NCBI RefSeq assembly: GCF_000346465.2
Contig: NC_034009.1
Span: 33,397,251-33,461,250, forward strand
Reading direction: 5' to 3'
Source of the DNA: Prunus persica
Taxonomy: Eukaryota; Streptophyta; Magnoliopsida; Rosales; Rosaceae
DNA length: 64,000 nt
Part shown: one piece after another, positions 50,151-61,883 of the stretch
Numbering within the stretch: position 1 is the stretch's first letter
Layout of the letters: each line of letters begins with the position of its first letter
The notes under the pieces: model-generated
The model's database searches: none
The model's input: the letters and a program-made list of their open reading frames with translations, nothing else
What the model was told of the DNA's origin: nothing
Made by a program: the position numbers and the translations under genes

Positions 50151-50158
50151 GCTAGTGC

Positions 50159-51187
50159 ACAAAAGTTATATTTTCCAATTCTAATAATGTCACATCCAAC
50201 AAATTATAGTATAGTTGTTCCTGGGTTGTATTAGTTTTTCTTTCTTTGTTGACAAAATATTAGGCCACTCCTTCCAAAATACCCTTGATTTGTTATGTAA
50301 ATAGTAAATATTTTAGCATAAGTTTAGTGTCACTATCATACCAATTCATTGTTGGTCTGTTGGTATTTATTTTTTCCTCAAATTATTTGACACGGAATAA
50401 ATAGTGCGAGATGTGAGTGGACAGATGAGTCACTCACATTGCATATACACCATTTGTTCCGCACTAGAGGAAAACATGGGAAAGTAATTAATTTCTCATC
50501 CATAAGTGTCATTTCTCATGAATCAAACAGGGCCTTAGTAGTAGTTGCTTTGTTTTGGGGAAAAACTTTCCACTTTGTCTAGCAGGGAAGTAAATCGAAT
50601 GGAAGCATGGCGTGATTACATCTAATCCGAGTTGACATTGGAGATCAGGACAGGATTTGCCATCACCAGACTGACTCACCCGCGAATATATATGTTCCTG
50701 TTTTAACAAAAAATTTAGTACAATCTTATATCTTAACACTCGTAGAAAAGTGAAAAAAAAGAAGAAGAAGATCCGATTATGGTCGGCTGTGACTAAAATG
50801 ACCAGACAATGGAACCATGGCCACCGTCATGTTTTCAAATGGGAGATGTTTTAAGTAATGTAATTTTGTTGGGACAAATGTTCTTTTATTTATTTGTTTA
50901 TTGGAGGGAAAACAAACAAAGCTTAATTTACAACTGACTCTTGCAGTTCCCAACTGTTAATTAGAGAGAGAAGTGTGAGCCCAATATTTATTTATAAGTA
51001 TAACACACAATTGCATTACCTTGTCCGCATTAATTATTTATACACAATCATATTCCTCACTCGATCCAAAAAGCAAAACCCTCCATGTACGTCGTTCGTA
51101 GATAGACGCAAACACATCAACACATCAACACATCAACACATCAACGACCGAGAAAAAGATATTTTACCCACTTCAAGATTCCTGCTA
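50159..51187. other. Spacer
   Basis: AT-rich, no supported gene. It ends with a short octamer repeat (51110-51146), which lies in the 3' region of the minus-strand small membrane-protein gene. Confidence 0.4.
51110..51146. repeat. ACACATCA octamer tandem repeat
   Basis: About four and a half copies of an 8-base unit (ACACATCA), almost perfect. Confidence 0.88.
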
Positions 51188-51523
51188 TCAATTTAACGAC
51201 GAGCCGTAGCTGAGTTGGTGCGGGAGCCTAAGCCGGACCTCAGAAGCCGACGACTGGACAGCGACACCATGCCAGCAAATACCACCCTTGCACATGTCGT
51301 GGACATGAACAGAATGGTCGCGCCGGATTGCATACGTGGCTTTACGGGACACGTCCCACGTCAGAGTCGCAATCAGGATAAGGCACACCACGATGGTGGA
51401 CACGATTAACACAAAGCCACCACTGAAGCTCTGACCAAACACCACCGCATACGCCTTGATCCCTGTGATCACTGCCACGTAGATCGTCGTCAAGTTCCCA
51501 GCCACTGCATCAGAAACCGCCAT
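51188..51523 (-). CDS. Small two-helix plant membrane protein, uncharacterised
   Basis: 111 residues, intronless. Two hydrophobic helices (about residues 9-31, NLTTIYVAVITGIKAYAVVFG, and 35-56, GGFVLIVSTIVVCLILIATL) are followed by a hydrophilic tail with TWDVSRKATYAI, a His-rich DHSVHVHD and CKGGICWHGVAV. I recall similar small proteins (MAVSDAVxGNLTTIYVAVI start) annotated as unknown in many eudicots, so it is probably a real gene. No function is known to me. The Cys/His-containing tail (CKGGICWHG) could bind metal, but that is a guess. It is followed by a GC-moderate promoter region on the right. Confidence 0.7.
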   Translation of the reverse strand: MAVSDAVAGNLTTIYVAVITGIKAYAVVFGQSFSGGFVLIVSTIVVCLILIATLTWDVSRKATYAIRRDHSVHVHDMCKGGICWHGVAVQSSASEVRLRLPHQLSYGSSLN

Positions 51524-53680
51524 CTGCCTCGGCCCGCCTTGTTGAGAATGAGATAATAGAATTGAGAGACACTGATCTGCTAATTATTAGCTCTTTGACA
51601 AGTCTGGGGTGGCGGCTATTTAAAAGAGAAATGAAAGGGAGTCCACTTTTAAAAGAGAATTAATCAAAATTCAAAGGTTGCTTCTGCTAAACGCAAATCT
51701 GGACTGCTTTTGGAGGAAAATATTGAAAACTTGGAAGGGGTTTTAAGTCAAGAATGCGTCTTCTTGGAATGTTGGGAGTTTATTTAAAAGGATCAAAACG
51801 CAGTCGTATGGATGTATCTCAAATCTGATCAGTCAGCTCAGCTGTCATCTGATCTGCTGTCATGGTGGCAAATGTTGAATGTTGAGCTTATCTTCAGTTT
51901 TTGGGCGTTTCTTGCAAGGGAAAGTGGAAGGTATCATCTTTGTTGTCGTACATTCGCCTATTTTTTAATCAAACAAGATGATACCACGTGTCAACTTATT
52001 TCTCTCTTTTTGAGATATGGTAGCTTTTTACTTGGTTGTCCTTGTACCAGACTTGCCAAACAATCTATTTGAGTTATGTTAGGCAGTACAACGACGTCGT
52101 TGGCTGCACAACGTGCTTCTCATCTTGTTTGTCAATCTTCTTGTCTACTTCTCCCAAGGTACAATGACATTGGCCCACCCGATTTTTAGAGGGAGAGTTT
52201 TGGAAGTAAAATTGAATGAGGACTTAATAATGAAGATTGGTGGATGAGAAACTCTAATGTAAGCATGACATGGCTCGGAGCAATTCACCCCAAATTATAT
52301 TTTGCTTGGATAGTTGTTATTGCTTAAAGTCTCCTCCTCCTTTTTTTTTTAAATTATGAGGTTGGATTAAAGTGTATAAGTGCGATGGTGAATATTATAG
52401 GACTATTGGATGGTGGTGGTGACCAAACTCTTCTACTAGGGCTAGGGGCCAACAAAAAGGAAGGGGAAAATAAGCCCCGAGATGCAACGAATATCTTGTG
52501 CATTGATCTTCTAAGGTCTTTTATTTATTTATTTTTATGTTTATTGAATATCTTGTACATTGATCTTCTAAGGTCTGGTACTTGATCATACACCTTGCAT
52601 AATCAGATGCAACGAATTCAAGCTTGGACATGGATGAATGTGTATCTTTCTCGAAAGGCTTAAAGGGCTGGCAATATTTGAGATCCAAAGGAGGCATCGA
52701 CCGAAGCACGGTTCAAAGTATTTCATTCATCTTTATCGCATTCAGTTTCATAAAATTAACCAAGCCTATGGGGTTGGGGAGTGTGTGGTGGCACTGACCC
52801 CTAACTAGGTAAAATAGTAAGTGAAATGCTTATTAAGAGTCAAACTTTGGTGTCAATGGGTCTAGCACAGTTAAAAAAAGCTTTGATTTGTATATTATTG
52901 GTCATTGAATCAAATTTTCATGGCATATTGAGAAACTCTCTCCCTTTATAGTTTAAATTATCGCTTATATTAAAAAAAAGAGTCAAACCTTGGTTCATTA
53001 TCGCTCATAGTTGACAACCTCATTTAAACTCCTTAACTAAATTAAAATGATTTATTATCTCATAATTAAATCAAAAAAGGAGCACTGCATTTGTATGTAT
53101 TTATAACTCATGCCGTCCGACTGGTAACTCCAGCCAGCAAAAAGAAATAATACAGATGCTATATATCATTGTTCCTACACAGAACTTCATTCCGCACCAC
53201 CAGCATAACTTATTCAGTAGGTATCTACTTCATATAACTAATTATTATTATATAGCTTATCTGCTCCAAGATTAAAAATAAATAAATCAAATAGAATGTA
53301 TATCCATAACAACATTTCCCCCTCCAACCCATACTCATTTTGGGACCACAAAGATTAGGCGTAAAACAAACATTAGAGTGAAATATAAGCGACATTCTTT
53401 GTATTATATTGCAATTACTTTAATTATTCTCCTCTACCCACCCTACAAACTATAAAAAGAAAATAAAAAAACATGCAACATTAAACAACGGCTATTCTTT
53501 TAGACCATTTGAGAAACAATAGCTGTGTCTCCAGATATGGCTGGTTAGAACCATTTATTGTATCGGTTTTATTTGTTTGATAAACCACAGATGCATTGGC
53601 GGATTGAGGATTGTGACCTCTTAGGGTCATAGTATAAAAGTGTCGAAATTTTTCTAAGAAGAAAATAACACTAAAAAACA
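51524..53680. other. Spacer
   Basis: No supported gene. It holds a diverged direct repeat of about 30 bases (52488-52517 and 52546-52576, GAATATCTTGTGCATTG and near copy, followed by ATCTTCTAAGGTCT). Open frames are short and not family-like. Confidence 0.4.
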
Positions 53681-54514
53681 AAATGTTGAAATGGTCCCTG
53701 TGTTTTATCTTATCGGCCAATTTAGTCCTTGTGTTATTAATTTGGCCAATTTAGTCCCTGTGTTTGTATCTGTTAACAAATTTGATCCTTTTAGTCAAAA
53801 TTATGTTAAAACCTTAAAAAAGAACATTTAAAATTAATTTAAAATTTTGTAATTAATTGTAAAGATTTAAACTCAAATAATAATAATGCTAAAATGATTA
53901 AAACTCACACAACCTCAACCTCCAATGGTCTCGATTCTCGTAGGAAAAAAAAAAGGGTTCTTAGTAGAATTGATGCTTACTCTTTTCTTGCTGCAAATTT
54001 TCTTCTATCTTCTGTTTAAGATTTTCTCATACTCTACCCTTCATCTCTCTCTCTCTCGATCCATGGGTCTGGATGTCATCGACTTTTGCTACAGCCAGGA
54101 TGATCAATTGGCGGTAGAGCCGTCAAGCTTACGGTGACTGGCTATGATGATCTTCATGATAGAGAGAGAGAGAGTGACACAGAGTTGTTGTAGTTTAGGT
54201 GGGGTTGGAATGGTGGTGAGGGTGGCTATGGTTTTGGGGTTGGAGTGGTGGTGGTGATGGTGGCTGGGTTTGGGAGGTGGTTGAGGTGTGTGCGCGAATT
54301 GGGGAAGGTGAAATTTAAAAGAAATATATTCCATTTTCAGTTTGAATTAAAAATTTTATCATCAATTACATTTTTTTTAAAATTAATTTTATATTTTTAA
54401 AGGAATGGACCACATTGACTAACATATACAAACACAAGAACCAAATTGGCCAAATTCATAACACGGGGACTAAATTGGCCTATGAGATAAAACACAGGGA
54501 CCATTTTAACATTT
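53681..54514. mobile_element. Long terminal-inverted-repeat element (GGTCCCTGTG type)
   Basis: Terminal inverted repeats of about 100 bases with roughly 80-85 percent identity by eye (53681-53785 and reversed 54408-54514), each with AATGGTCCCTGTGTTTTATC and two GGCCAATTTAG/GGCCAATTTGG words. The interior is non-coding with a CT run near 54044 and a GA run near 54164. Long TIRs suggest a MULE-derived element, but a 9-bp duplication was not clear. Confidence 0.65.
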
Positions 54515-54594
54515 AAGCCAAACAAAAATATAGTACTTCTATTCATAATTCATGGCAAAACTAATAATACAAACTACAATTATCAATATCTCAT

Positions 54595-56110
54595 TGTTGA
54601 GGCCCAAAAAATCCAACGATGGGCTCAAATATATTTCTAGCCCAGTACGACACCTAACTTGGGAAGAAACTCGACTTGGGTACGCAAGAGTTCATCATAT
54701 GTGTTTGCACACGTGTCACGCCAAGCAAATATGCAATACGCCACGCAGAAATGTCGTAACAAGCCCGTAAAATATACTAGCTCCATGAACCGCGCTTATT
54801 ATCCCGTCAAGTGCCATTTGGCCCGGTCATAGCCCATTACAATATGGCAAAGCTCAAGTATAAGCACGCCAAATAACATGCAAGCTTAAGTGGGCCCAAG
54901 CCACGCGAATGCCTAGGGCTTGCTGAGCGGGTTGTGGTATTGATGGTTACGAGTATTCACGAGGCCCATTGATAGTCCAAGGAATATAAGTTTTGGGCTA
55001 CTTGGGAGCACCAAAACTCAAGCCTATTTCTTAAGCCCAAACATATGGGTAAGCATGAGAGAGAAAAACCAATACCTTAGGAAAATATCCAATGGCCTGC
55101 AACACTTAGGAAAATTCCACATCAGCCAAAACATCTAGCACCTTGTAAAAAAAAAAGAAGCAAATAGGCTGCTTCCAGCAGCTTGACAAAATCAAAACAA
55201 ACTCACATACCATTGAAAATAAAACACCAACAACCCAACACCTTAGAAAATAGCCCAGCCCAACACCTTATAAAATATCCAGCATTTTTGAAAATATCTC
55301 ACATCCCAGTTAAAACTAGATCGAAGTCAAACCATCGTAAGAACCAAGCAAACCTTGTGTTGATGGAAGTAAATCACCTTTTGACAAGCACACTTACCCA
55401 TTCTTTCTTTTGCAAGCTCTGGTGGGAAAACAAGAAGGAAAAGCAAGAGGCGCCTTACCCAGATGGACGAGTCCAGCTGCAGGATAGTCTTGGAACCCCA
55501 AAAAGCTCTGCTCCTATGTGCTTGGGTTGGGAAAATTACACAAAAAAGGATTGAATGGAAGAAAGTGAAGAAAAATTGAGAATAAGACTTGATAAAATTG
55601 GGGGCTTCCAACGCCTATAAAAGAAGGCACCTTCTACCCAGCAAAATAACTCAGCCAGATCGGGCAGCATCCTTACTCATTGTTGGAAGCTTAAATTTCA
55701 AGTCGTGTTCTTCCATCTTCTTCCTCTCTCTCCCATAACTACATCTAGAGAAAGCAAGCATCCACTCTTACTACTGGAACTCTTCAATTTCAAGCTATGT
55801 TCTTCTATTTATTCCATTTTTCTCTTCTAGCAAAACACCCAAGAGAGTGACGAAGCTTTCGTCAAGTCGCTGGAAGATTTGCTCAAGCCACTCATTCTCT
55901 ATTTCCATATCTCTTTCTCTTCCTTAGCCAAAATCCCATCAAATTTCTCTTTCCCCTTGCTCTGAACCTTTGAAATCCAAGCTATTTCTCTATATTGCTA
56001 AACTCATGAAGACTTAGCTCCCATGCCACAAGCTTCCCAAGCCAAGCGATATTTCTAATCTGTCACAATCGTTTGATTTATTAGTGAAAGGAACCAAAGT
56101 GTTTTCTAAT
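54595..56110 (+). mobile_element. Possible LTR fragment
   Basis: Begins TGTTGAGGCCC after CTCAT, has a promoter-like CTATAAAAGAAGG at about 55614, and a pyrimidine-rich repetitive stretch after it, like the R/U5 part of a plant LTR. The right end is uncertain: CTCAT also follows a CA at 55890, yet related sequence seems to continue to about 56110. No retroviral-type coding sequence was seen. Confidence 0.3.
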
Positions 56111-56792
56111 GCTCTACGAACCTTTCAAAACACACTTGGGGCCTGATTCTTGAACTCAAGCACATGGGCAATTTTATCCATCCTCTCTTTAAGGCAGCCT
56201 AAGCCCATTCGTCAAGCTATTGGAACAAAAAGACCTCTACACTCATCTAACTCAATCGGTCTTGCTCTTGCACTTCAATTACCCAGATTAGACGAACTAT
56301 TCGTTAATAGTTTTCTAGGGCTTAGAACATTAATTTAGGATATCAATTTCATTAAAATTATAAAGGATATATCAATTAAGGGATGAGGTTTGGGAGGGTT
56401 AACTATTGGGTGGGGGTTTGTTAGGGTTAGGGTTAGAGAGTAATCTAATTAGGGGAAGAGGTTCGATAGGGTTAACTATCGGGTACAGTTTTGTCCATGT
56501 TATTTTTAAAAAATTACATGGCTAAAATGATGTCGTTTTGCCATGCAATTATAAATAAAAAAAATAAAAAATTTTGTAGTGCACGCAGCACAACGCTGAT
56601 GTTGCGGTGACATTCTGTCTAGCATCTGGTGTGCAGCTGCAAGGGGTCACACCACCAGCTCAGGAGGACCTCCAAGCCTATTTCCATGGCTTCCAAGAGG
56701 TCGTGCAACCCCACTATCGCTCTACCATTGATTATATGGGATTAACTATCGAGTACCAATCCAGCCTAACTCTCAACAAATGACTTCATTAA
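56111..56792. other. Unassigned spacer with short direct repeats
   Basis: Contains repeated AGGGTTAACTAT-GGGT phrases (56395, 56468) and no gene. A short TTAGGG run lies at 56421-56436. Confidence 0.3.
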
Positions 56793-57493
56793 AGGCATGT
56801 TTACTTATCTGAAAAGGGAATGAGAGGAACAGGAGTCTCATTCCTGACCACTCTTTTGTTTACTTGCATATTGGGAATGAAAAGTGATGCAGGCCCCACA
56901 TATAATCATGACTTTGATTCCTAATATAGGGGCAATGGCATTTCAGATGGGAGAAGTGGTATTGTTGGGCATGGATGAATCGGAATGGATATTTTTTACC
57001 CAAATTACCCTCATATAGTTTGTGAAAAAAAAAAAAAAAAACAAGTTTATGCCATTTTCTTTGAACATAAATATATTTAACTCAATTGTATATATTTAGA
57101 TATACTAGGAAGTAAGAATTAAACTTATAAAACATGATTATTTTTACAGAACTTCAAAAATAAAATAAAATTAGAGAACTTGAACAACAACGAAAAAAAT
57201 AGAGAACTTTTCTCATGTATTTTTTTTTTGGTTTAAAACAAAAAAATTTATCATTTGAAAATTTGTGTGAGTAGTTGAACAATTTGGTATTGGATTTGTT
57301 TTGCAAGGGCATTTTGGTAATCAAAATAATTTTGATTCCGATTCTTAACAATAATAAATAGTTTTGATGAGAATTCGTTTTGTTTTCATTCTAATTCATG
57401 ACAGTTAGTAAATAACTTAATTGGAATGCTTGACTTCAATTCCTGAATGCTCTAATTCATGTTTATCCTGATTTCTGATTAGTAAACATGCCT
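56793..57493. mobile_element. Inverted-repeat DNA element (AGGCATGTTTACT ends)
   Basis: The left end AGGCATGTTTACTTATCTGA is matched in reverse at 57470-57493 (AGGCATGTTTACTAATCAGA). About 700 bp, non-coding, with repeated GAATG/CATTCC motifs inside. The target duplication is unclear (TAA is next to the right end). Confidence 0.6.
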
Positions 57494-57635
57494 AACTGCT
57501 TCATAAAACAAAGTACCTATATTAACCTCTATGTTTTATTGAAAAGAGATATTAAATTTGAATATTCCTTTTCTATATTTTGTTTTATAATAAAAAAACA
57601 CTCTATGCTGAAGTGAGAAGCTACTTAAATCCTTT

Positions 57636-58833
57636 TTTTTTTTTTTTTATAATCAAGGAAAGATAACTTTATTGAACCAACAATTTCAGGGTACAAAAAG
57701 TAAAAACTAGACTTTAGTAATACAACAAGAGTGGCCTTGTTAAAACCTTGCCTTTAAAAACCCCCAAATGGAGGAAAATCCGGTCAAGGAAAAAGAGTAC
57801 CACAACACCACACCTAGTATAAAATGAAAAATAAAAAAATAACTTGTCATTGGCCAAAACATCAAAAAGCCATAAATGACCATCCTCTAGCCAAACTTGA
57901 ACTTCTTGAGACATAAGCACCTTAGCTTTCTTTGGATCTGTAAGGTCACAGACCCCATACAGGACTTAGAAGGTTGAGCCCCCAAGGGAACAACATGATT
58001 GGTAACATCCGACAAGGGAAGAGAAGATTTAACCATACTATTCAGTCACGAAAATCGCTTCCAATGGCCTCGAGCAGCATGAAGAGATTATACTTGGCTA
58101 ATCACCACAGAATTGAAAGGCACACCACCAAAGGTATAGAAAACCCACTTGGAAAACTTGGAAAAGGAATAGACGAAGGACAAATTTGACTTAGGAAACC
58201 AGCACGAACAGAAGAAACCAATGAAAAAGGGTAAAAACCTCGAAGACAAAAGTCCATGTGTTGGATAAAAATTAAACTTGGCAGAAAAGCCCAACTCCAA
58301 TCCAACGAGCTCAAAAAACTGGGCCTCCAAAATATAAGAAGAAACTGCCTAGGCAATAGAAATCCACCTGACTGATAACTGTTTAATGTTAACAAGAAGA
58401 ACGTGACAACCGCTGGTAACTGACTGATACCAATCGTCTCAACCGATGGCACATCCACGCATGAGAAACGAGAGAAACGAACAGTAAGGCGATGATCACC
58501 AACATTCGTCGTGTCCTCCATGACTGCAAACGAGATTAGACTAATCCTGATTTTGTCCATCAGGGAATCTTGGACCACCAAAAGGCTTCAAAATAGCATG
58601 TAAAATACTATTTTAAGGTTTCACCACACGCACATGAAGATCCAGAGAAGGCCGGAATTAGTCTAGCGTCCGATGTTCCAAATAGCCACAATCATGACAG
58701 AATTCAGGCAGATGCTCATAAGTGAAATCAACCTATTTCACACCAATATCGGAAAAGGAAATATTCATACCCCTCCAAAGAGATTTGGTAATATTAACTC
58801 TAACTCTGACCCACAAGCATCGACCTACACAAT
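57636..58833 (-). mobile_element. 5'-truncated LINE insertion with target duplication
   Basis: A 14-15-base direct repeat, CTACTTAAATCCTTT, lies at 57621-57635 and 58834-58848. Next to the left copy is a poly-T run, which is the reversed poly-A tail of a minus-strand insertion of about 1.2 kb. A 159-codon minus-strand frame (58581-58102) may be decayed LINE coding sequence, but it is not recognisable as reverse transcriptase. Confidence 0.72.
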
Positions 58834-59014
58834 CTACTTAAATCCTTTAACCATGGATTCTTGAAAAAAACCAAAAAAAAGCCCTTTCAACTAGGAGGAG
58901 TGAAAATGTTATGGTCAGTCATCACAAAAGTATATTGAATTGAAAAATTGGTATGCACTTTCACGAATATCTGAGAGGCCCAATCCTATTCTTTTAAGAG
59001 ATATTTAGTCATAT

Positions 59015-61051
59015 TGTAATAACCCAAAACAAAATATCTAAAAATTAGCATTAATTTATTCTAGCAAAAAGACGATTTTGCCCTCGCATTATTTAATAGG
59101 AAAAAAGTTGACTTTTTGATCGAGAAGGAATTTGGCAATTTCGCTTATGCCGTTGCGTAGAGCACGGTGAAACGAGTCCTTAGACACGGAGTGGACTCGA
59201 ATTGGAGTTGTAACGAAGAAAATACGGTCAAAATACCGTGAAGGGCAAAACGGTAATTTGGAAAAAGTCAGATTTTTATCTCTTTTCTCCTCTCTCTCTC
59301 TCCTCCCGTCGCACGCAGCCCGTGCCCCTCCTCCCTTCCCGTCGCCACACCGGCCACCACAGGGCACGCCGATCTCCGGTGTTGGTACCAGCAGCTTCAT
59401 CTCGCCGCCGCCGTCACGCCACGACCCGCCTCCACCCCTGCACCGGCCGGAGCTCGCCGGAAACTGGAGGAGAACCGCCGGTTTTGGGCAAAACTTCATC
59501 TCCTTCGTTCTCCCTCAATTCTCAACCAAATCGTTCGAGTAAGGCACCAGAGGATTAGCAGAACCACATGAGGGACCTTCAAAGGGTCCAGCTAGCTCGG
59601 ACCAGCAGTGAGTGGACTTTTCTTTTCTAAATGATATTTATAATTAAATTTTATATTTGATCTTGAATAGGTGTTATTACATATTTTCTGAACATGAATT
59701 GCATCGTGAAATATCTTTATTTTTATAATACTTAGTTGAGCAGCAGACTTGAGATCTTTGATGCAGAAACTTAGCTCAGATTTATCAGATTTCGGAGAAT
59801 TATCAGATTTTTCTAAATTAGAACCACCATGTACCCGCTTGTTTTTAGTGATTACCCTCAGACGGACCGATGTCTACGGACATCCAGTCTGTTTACAGTT
59901 CTATCAGTGCACTTGACATTGCCTCACGAGGTTCGGGGACGCTCGGACCGTGAGTGCCAGGATTTGCGGCTCGGTTGACTCTGTGTCCACGAGACTGTCA
60001 GGATTTGTGGCTCGGCTGACTCTGTGTCTCCGAGACCTGCCAGGATTTACGGCTCGGCAGACTTGGTGTCCCCGAGACCTGCCAGGATTTGATGCTCGGC
60101 TGACTCTGTGTCCCCGAGACCTGCCAGGATTTGCGGCTCGGCTGACTCTGTGTCCCCGAGACCTGCCAGGATTTGCGGTTCAGGCTGACTACGGTCCCCT
60201 GTATCTTGCCAGAGCGGCTCGAGTTGACTTGGTGTCATCGAGACCTGCCAGCGGATTAGGCTGACCATAGTCCCCTGAATCCTGCCAGTTTGCAGCTCGG
60301 ATAGACTTTGTGTCGCCGAGACCTGCCAGGGGATTTGACGGATTTTACAGGGGTACATTTAGGTGGTAGTTTAAAGGAATTTGAGTGCTTTTATACAGCT
60401 ATTGCTTTCAGTCATTTTATATTAGTTTCCTCAATGTTCGTGCATGTTTTATATCTCCATATAATTGTTCAGTTTTACGAATTTATATACATACATTTAT
60501 ATATAGTTAAATGAATACCTTATATTAAACACAGTTGAACTTTAGCCTTACTTATCAAGTTATTTTTGCCATGGGGTTATTATGATTATAAACTGATTTC
60601 AAGAACATTATTTTTGTCCACTCACATTTTCAAACTTGTTTTTCGCCCCCAGGCTGTAAAAGTGCGCAGGCATCCACCACCGGGCCACTCCTAGCTTCCG
60701 CACCACCAAGAAACGTAGGATTTTATTGTAAAAGTTCTTGAAATCTTGTAAATTAGTAGAAAATGCTCTGATATCTCGTTTTAGTGGGAAACTTGATCTG
60801 TTGAATGCTTGGTTATTTTATTCTGGCAGTTTGTGGAAAATTATTTGCTTGTTTAACAGGTGGAAGATTTTGGGTTTAGACAAAATACAGGGGAGACTCT
60901 GCCGAATTTTCGGCAGGAGTCTAAGGGAAGTTTTACTAATAATTGTAACAGGAAGGGTAAAAAGGTCATTTGTGCCCGACATTCGCCAGGTGTCGGACAC
61001 GCACAGGACTTGGTTCGAATTCCAAAGTGGAATTGGGATTGGGTCCTGTCA
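59015..61051. mobile_element. Solo LTR, 2.0 kb, with 5-bp TSD
   Basis: Starts TGTAATAACCC and ends GGGTCCTGTCA, flanked on both sides by CATAT (59010-59014 and 61052-61056). Terminal TG...CA plus a 5-bp duplication and no internal gag-pol fit a solo LTR left by recombination. Inside are a GC-rich CT-run segment (59280-59470) and a 42-bp minisatellite (59956-60330). Open frames in it are not genes. Confidence 0.75.
59956..60330. repeat. 42-bp minisatellite within the solo LTR
   Basis: About nine units, best conserved at 59997-60164, consensus GCCAGGATTTGCGGCTCGGC then TGACTCTGTGTCCCCGAGAC and CT. Later units are diverged or shortened. Because 42 is a multiple of three, the array produces an open frame by chance. 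Confidence 0.92.
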
Positions 61052-61348
61052 CATATACTCATTCTTAGCACTAATAATATAGATAAACTATACACCATTT
61101 AATTTCTATAAACAAATTCAAAAAATGACAGCTGACCCTATTGAATTTAATTTTGATTATTCAATTACTTTGATGCAGTATTTTGGATATTTTTATGAGG
61201 TTTTGGAGTTGGACTTGTTTTAAGAAATTAATAGCAATTTTGTAAGTTATAAGAAGTTAAAGGCCTCTTTGTTATGTTGTAAATGAGCTTTGAGTGTATT
61301 TCTAAAGTCCATTTCATATATGGTTTTTTTATAATTTAAATCCTTATA

Positions 61349-61637
61349 TCTATATATATAAAGCAAAAGGCAGAGAATGGTGAAACATTCAAAATACCAG
61401 AAAATGCCATTTGTTAATTCAAACATTAAGAATTGAAATTATTAATTAAATGAGGATAATATCGTAAATTCATATTTTTTAATATTAAAAAAATTAAAAT
61501 TAAAAACAAAATAAGATAATAGGTCCTACTTTTATGGAACATAACTACCCTGTTATTTTTTTTTAATTCTAAAAATAAAAATAAAAAAGAAAAAGAAAAC
61601 CAATTGGCACATGCGTGAGCATGTGTCAAGGGGCTAG
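61349..61637 (+). mobile_element. Non-autonomous Helitron
   Basis: Begins TCTATATATATAAAG after an A and ends CTAG before a T, as expected for insertion between A and T. Eight bases before the CTAG is a perfect 7-bp-stem hairpin (CACATGC, loop GTGA, GCATGTG; 61608-61625). 289 bp, AT-rich, no coding sequence. It lies about 85 bases upstream of the first UPR-type element of the SHD promoter. Confidence 0.75.
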
Positions 61638-61721
61638 TTGGATATAATAGTGAATCTCCCTTCTTTTAATTGAGATAGATTCAAGCAGAAGAATCAAAAA
61701 TCGATGAGCGTTGGATTTTAT

Positions 61722-61763
61722 CCACGTCAAGGACGAAACAAAATCCAATAATAAACTGCCACG
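61722..61763 (+). promoter_or_regulatory. UPRE plus ERSE module 1 (SHD promoter)
   Basis: CCACGTCA (reverse of the UPRE core TGACGTGG) at 61722-61729 is followed by an exact ERSE, CCAAT-N9-CCACG, at 61745-61763. ERSE is bound by NF-Y with bZIP28/bZIP60-type factors in plants, which fits an ER chaperone gene. Confidence 0.75.
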
Positions 61764-61883
61764 TAGAAGAAGTAAACTCTATCCGTAGGATCATACATGT
61801 TGGCAGCACAAGCTTCATCGGATAGGTCAAGCAGACTGGAGATCTCAAGTCGTCGGTGGGCCCGTCCGCAATTCCTTGTGTCT

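Noticed and set aside
51110..51146. Evenly repeated octamer considered as a CRISPR-like array
   Set aside because: Direct tandem repeat without spacers in a plant genome; simple sequence only.
54590..55895. CTCAT on both sides of a 1296-bp TG...CA segment as a solo LTR
   Set aside because: A 5-base match is weak alone and similar pyrimidine-rich repeat sequence continues beyond 55890, so the right end was not accepted.
56421..56436. TTAGGG repeats that look telomeric
   Set aside because: Fewer than three units, and plant telomeres use TTTAGGG; no array.
59238..59558. Pro/Ser/Arg-rich open frames
   Set aside because: They lie inside the solo LTR in a CT- and GC-rich segment, overlap in several frames, and have no recognisable domain.
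59950..60264. Open frame of 104 codons with repeated DLPGFAARLTLCPR phrases
   Set aside because: It is the 42-bp minisatellite read in frame; 42 is a multiple of three, so the frame stays open without coding.
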